NCBI GenBank assembly: GCA_963693085.1 | Contig: OY856413.1 | Location: 102,932,801-102,996,800 of the forward strand | Direction of reading: 5' to 3' | Length of the DNA: 64,000 nucleotides | Source: Alisma plantago-aquatica | Lineage: Eukaryota > Streptophyta > Magnoliopsida > Alismatales > Alismataceae | In this document: piece by piece, positions 61,691 to 64,000 of the stretch | Layout: every line of letters begins with the position of its first letter | Position numbering within the stretch: the stretch's first letter is position 1 | Notes under the pieces: model-generated | Database searches by the model: none | The model's input: only the letters and a program-made list of their open reading frames with translations | What the model was told of the DNA's origin: nothing | Position numbers and translations under genes: made by a program

Positions 61691-64000
61691 AATAGTTATT
61701 AATTCCAACAGCCTTCGTGCCAAGCGACGACCGCCCTTGTCCTTTGCCTACTTGATATGCTTTGTTCCAAAAGGAGTTGGAGGCAAATCCCAAGTAGTTC
61801 GTAGGCCGACATTCCTCCCACACTTGACGAAGGAGAACGAACTGAGTTTCTCGGGATGTATTCCCTCCCCCGACACCTTCCTCTGGTGCCCCCAATCTTT
61901 TTCGAGCAAACTTTCATCCCCTTCCTTTTGTCTTTTCCCACTTTGCCCCTCTTCCCCTTGGACACGGGTCAGGCGGCGGCGGGCGTGGGAGGAAGAAATC
62001 CCAGACATCATGTCCTTTTCAGTGCAAGACAAAATGTCCGTTGTTTGTCTGTTGCTCCCCATATTTTTGATATTGAACGGATGATGTCTTCCAATCATGT
62101 TTTTCCCCGGCTTCGATAATCACTCCGGGAAATAAGGCCAACAATTACATATACATGTATCATGTCATCTCGTTATATTCTAACACATCTAAGGTTAGAC
62201 TCCGGCTTAGCTCAGCATTGGTATTCTTACAGAAAATTGTGTAAAGTATGGCGCATGGCTAATTCACAACCACTTGATATGCATCCAGACAGTCAAAACA
62301 TTAACTACAGAGTAGAAGCCGCTTAATAAACAATTACGGGTTGTTTGCACCATCTCGTTGGAAGTCCTAGTTGTAATAATGTTTACAAACGAATTGTAAC
62401 AGATTTGAAAAGAGAAGAAGGCTGTAGCCATCTTTCTTCAAGAAACGACGGCATATAAGTCTCCTGCCTAGTAAAGATAAAGATGCTATTGTCATCCTTC
62501 AACATTCCTAGACCAAAGAACAGTCCACTGCCGGCTTTTACGTCTACCTTATATCTAATATTTCCTTCATCGTTAGACTTTGTCTCGTACTAGCGTAACA
62601 CGTTTTCTTGGCTGTCTACCATGGCAGACATCTGTAGTCAAGCCTATATGCATTATACTTTTCTTTTCTGGTGGCCTATGAACCCATTTGAGTACCCATG
62701 TAGGCAGGTAGGCATCATTTTTATTTGGTGGGATGAGGTTGGGGGTGGGGAAGAAAGTAGGCATGATTACTTCTTCCTTTTCTTTTTCCCGTCACCCGGG
62801 ATATGAATGTGAGTATAGCCAAAGAAGTATTTAGCAGTAATCTGAAATACATGGAATAATGAGGCAGTAATTAGGGTGACTTCAGTAACTGGAAATGCTT
62901 TACACATAGGATGTATTAACTACTGGTACGACATTAACTGGAAGTAGGTGAAATATAAACTTAAAGCCTCATCTGGATGGAGTTTCCTAAAATACACAAA
63001 TTTGAATGAAAAACTGCCGGACAAACATCTAACTACCGGTTTAGATGACAGAAAAAAAAAAAAAGCACGGACAGGTGCGGGTGCGTAATTTAGAATCACG
63101 CCTATCCTGGTAGAACTTTGGAATTTCACATTTATAATGGAGCCAAACAATCATATACTGCTTAATCACAGTAGTTAATCACTGTCATGTAAATATGAAT
63201 TTAAAACCATGTTATTATATAAAATTTATGCCAACTTTAGGTGTTTACTGACAACTTAAGAAAAGCAGAACAACAGAGTTTGAAAGGCACAGAAATCAAT
63301 CTAAAGAGGGTAAAGAACACCCAAAAAACTGGGTCATATGTAAATGGAAAGTGGGAGGAGCTGGCCCTAACTTTTTGCTGGGGGGGATTTCCATTTCAGG
63401 AATAATGGAAGTCTGACCAGAAAAGGCGCCAAGAAAAAGTCACTACCACGATACTTTGTTTGCTCTATTGGAGGTTTTAAATTAACACGATGCGGATGGT
63501 AATGGACGAACCATCTCCAAAAAGAAGTTTCATACAAGATGCTGAAGGGCAGTATTCTTGCCCTGTGGACCTCCAAATATAGTTCTTTTTTAACGGCACA
63601 CTCAACGACGAGAAGCTATGGGGCATTAAATATGATTAGATGAAAGCGAAATTGATGGTTTGGGCTCTTTTTGTGGAGCAATATAAGGGAGAGGGAGGTG
63701 ACTCAATGTTGTCTCAATGACACTGCACCTCGCTAAATGCTTGGCGTGGAAGTTGATCAATGATGATCCTTAATTGGAAGGAGGCTAAATTGGGATTTTA
63801 GCTTGTCTATTGTGTGTTGACGGGATAAATTTTTGACATAACCGGCCATCCATTTGCCCTCCTACCCGGCTCTCCGAAAATAGCTTGCGGATCGAGATAT
63901 AATCCACATGTAGTCAAGATCTTACATGCTAGCACATGGCAAAGCCATGCAAAAGTTGCACCGTGATGCCATGCAAAAGTGTCACTATGATGTCCCACTT
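61691..64000. other. Non-TE-like flank, no gene identified
   Basis: Begins at the Copia-2 break with a GC-richer section (61710-62010, including CAGGCGGCGGCGGGCGTGGG). Overlapping frames of 68-116 codons on both strands in 61689-62119 have no recognised motif. A 14-base A run is at 63052-63065. The end (63930-63985) has a short GCCATGCAAAAGT repeat. Texture differs from the TE blocks and it may be single-copy host sequence. A gene's flank or promoter is possible but not demonstrable. Confidence 0.4.

Noticed and set aside
61748..62098. Overlapping 116-codon frame as a coding gene
   Set aside because: Similar-length frames exist on both strands over the same GC-rich block, with no motif in any; the openness is compositional.
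62205..62235. tRNA-like GCTTAGCTCAGCATTGG
   Set aside because: The D-arm-like word has no matching acceptor stem, anticodon arm or T-loop at the right distance.

Overview
This window looks like intergenic DNA from a large, AT-rich flowering-plant genome. The organism is inferred from the element families only: Ty1-copia elements with an initiator-Met primer-binding site, L1-type plant LINEs with DUF4283/EN/RT/zf-RVT/RNase H, a CACTA element with a TNP2/DUF4218 transposase, and multi-kilobase Gypsy-type LTRs whose start (on their own strand) reads TGTAA. I found no intact host gene, no convincing tRNA and no CRISPR array. Every recognisable protein is broken by stops or frameshifts.

Left half. 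Positions 1-2412 are old repeat DNA carrying three degenerate copies of the 3' half of a 5S rRNA gene (minus strand). Positions 2413-31061 read as one old minus-strand copia element, here Copia-A. Its LTRs are at 2413-4344 and 29113-31061, flanked by TGAAG and TGAAC. It has been opened by later arrivals: a 9.06-kb copia of the same family, Copia-1 (8092-17150, minus), and several LINE pieces (19932-21625, 23055-23950, 24121-27540). Copia pol remains at 17460-19700 and 4640-4760 may be Copia-A's own coding region. Copia-1 is structurally complete: LTRs 8092-10317 and 14929-17150, TGTTGG...CCAACA termini, a PBS beside the 5' LTR and near-matching target duplications. Its gag and pol are decayed.

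Right half. Positions 31062-32783 are unassigned. From 32784 a nest of insertions begins. A Gypsy-like element shows two LTRs (32784-33777 and 37324-38311), each followed by leader-like sequence, so the order is LTR-internal-LTR-internal. The second leader is entered by a LINE (39587-42523, minus). That LINE is interrupted by a CACTA element (42524-50714, plus), which received a 3.6-kb minus-strand LTR (42697-46284) and is cut off by Copia-2 (50715-61690, plus). Copia-2's 5' LTR is itself split by a 3.9-kb minus-strand solo LTR (52835-56777). Copia-2 has a PBS, gag and pol but stops inside RNase H and shows no 3' LTR. Positions 61691-64000 differ in texture, with local GC-rich tracts and no TE protein, and may be host flank.

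The genes do not form a pathway. What the window records is layered insertion and decay. The signals least explained by ordinary TE annotation are the ACCGATCGGT palindrome clusters found in both the LTR and the leader of the copia family, the 5S-derived triplet, two long inverted repeats inside the CACTA element, and the dense TATCGNCCAAC arrays in the 3.9-kb LTR. All similarity statements are by eye; no alignment or database search was run.
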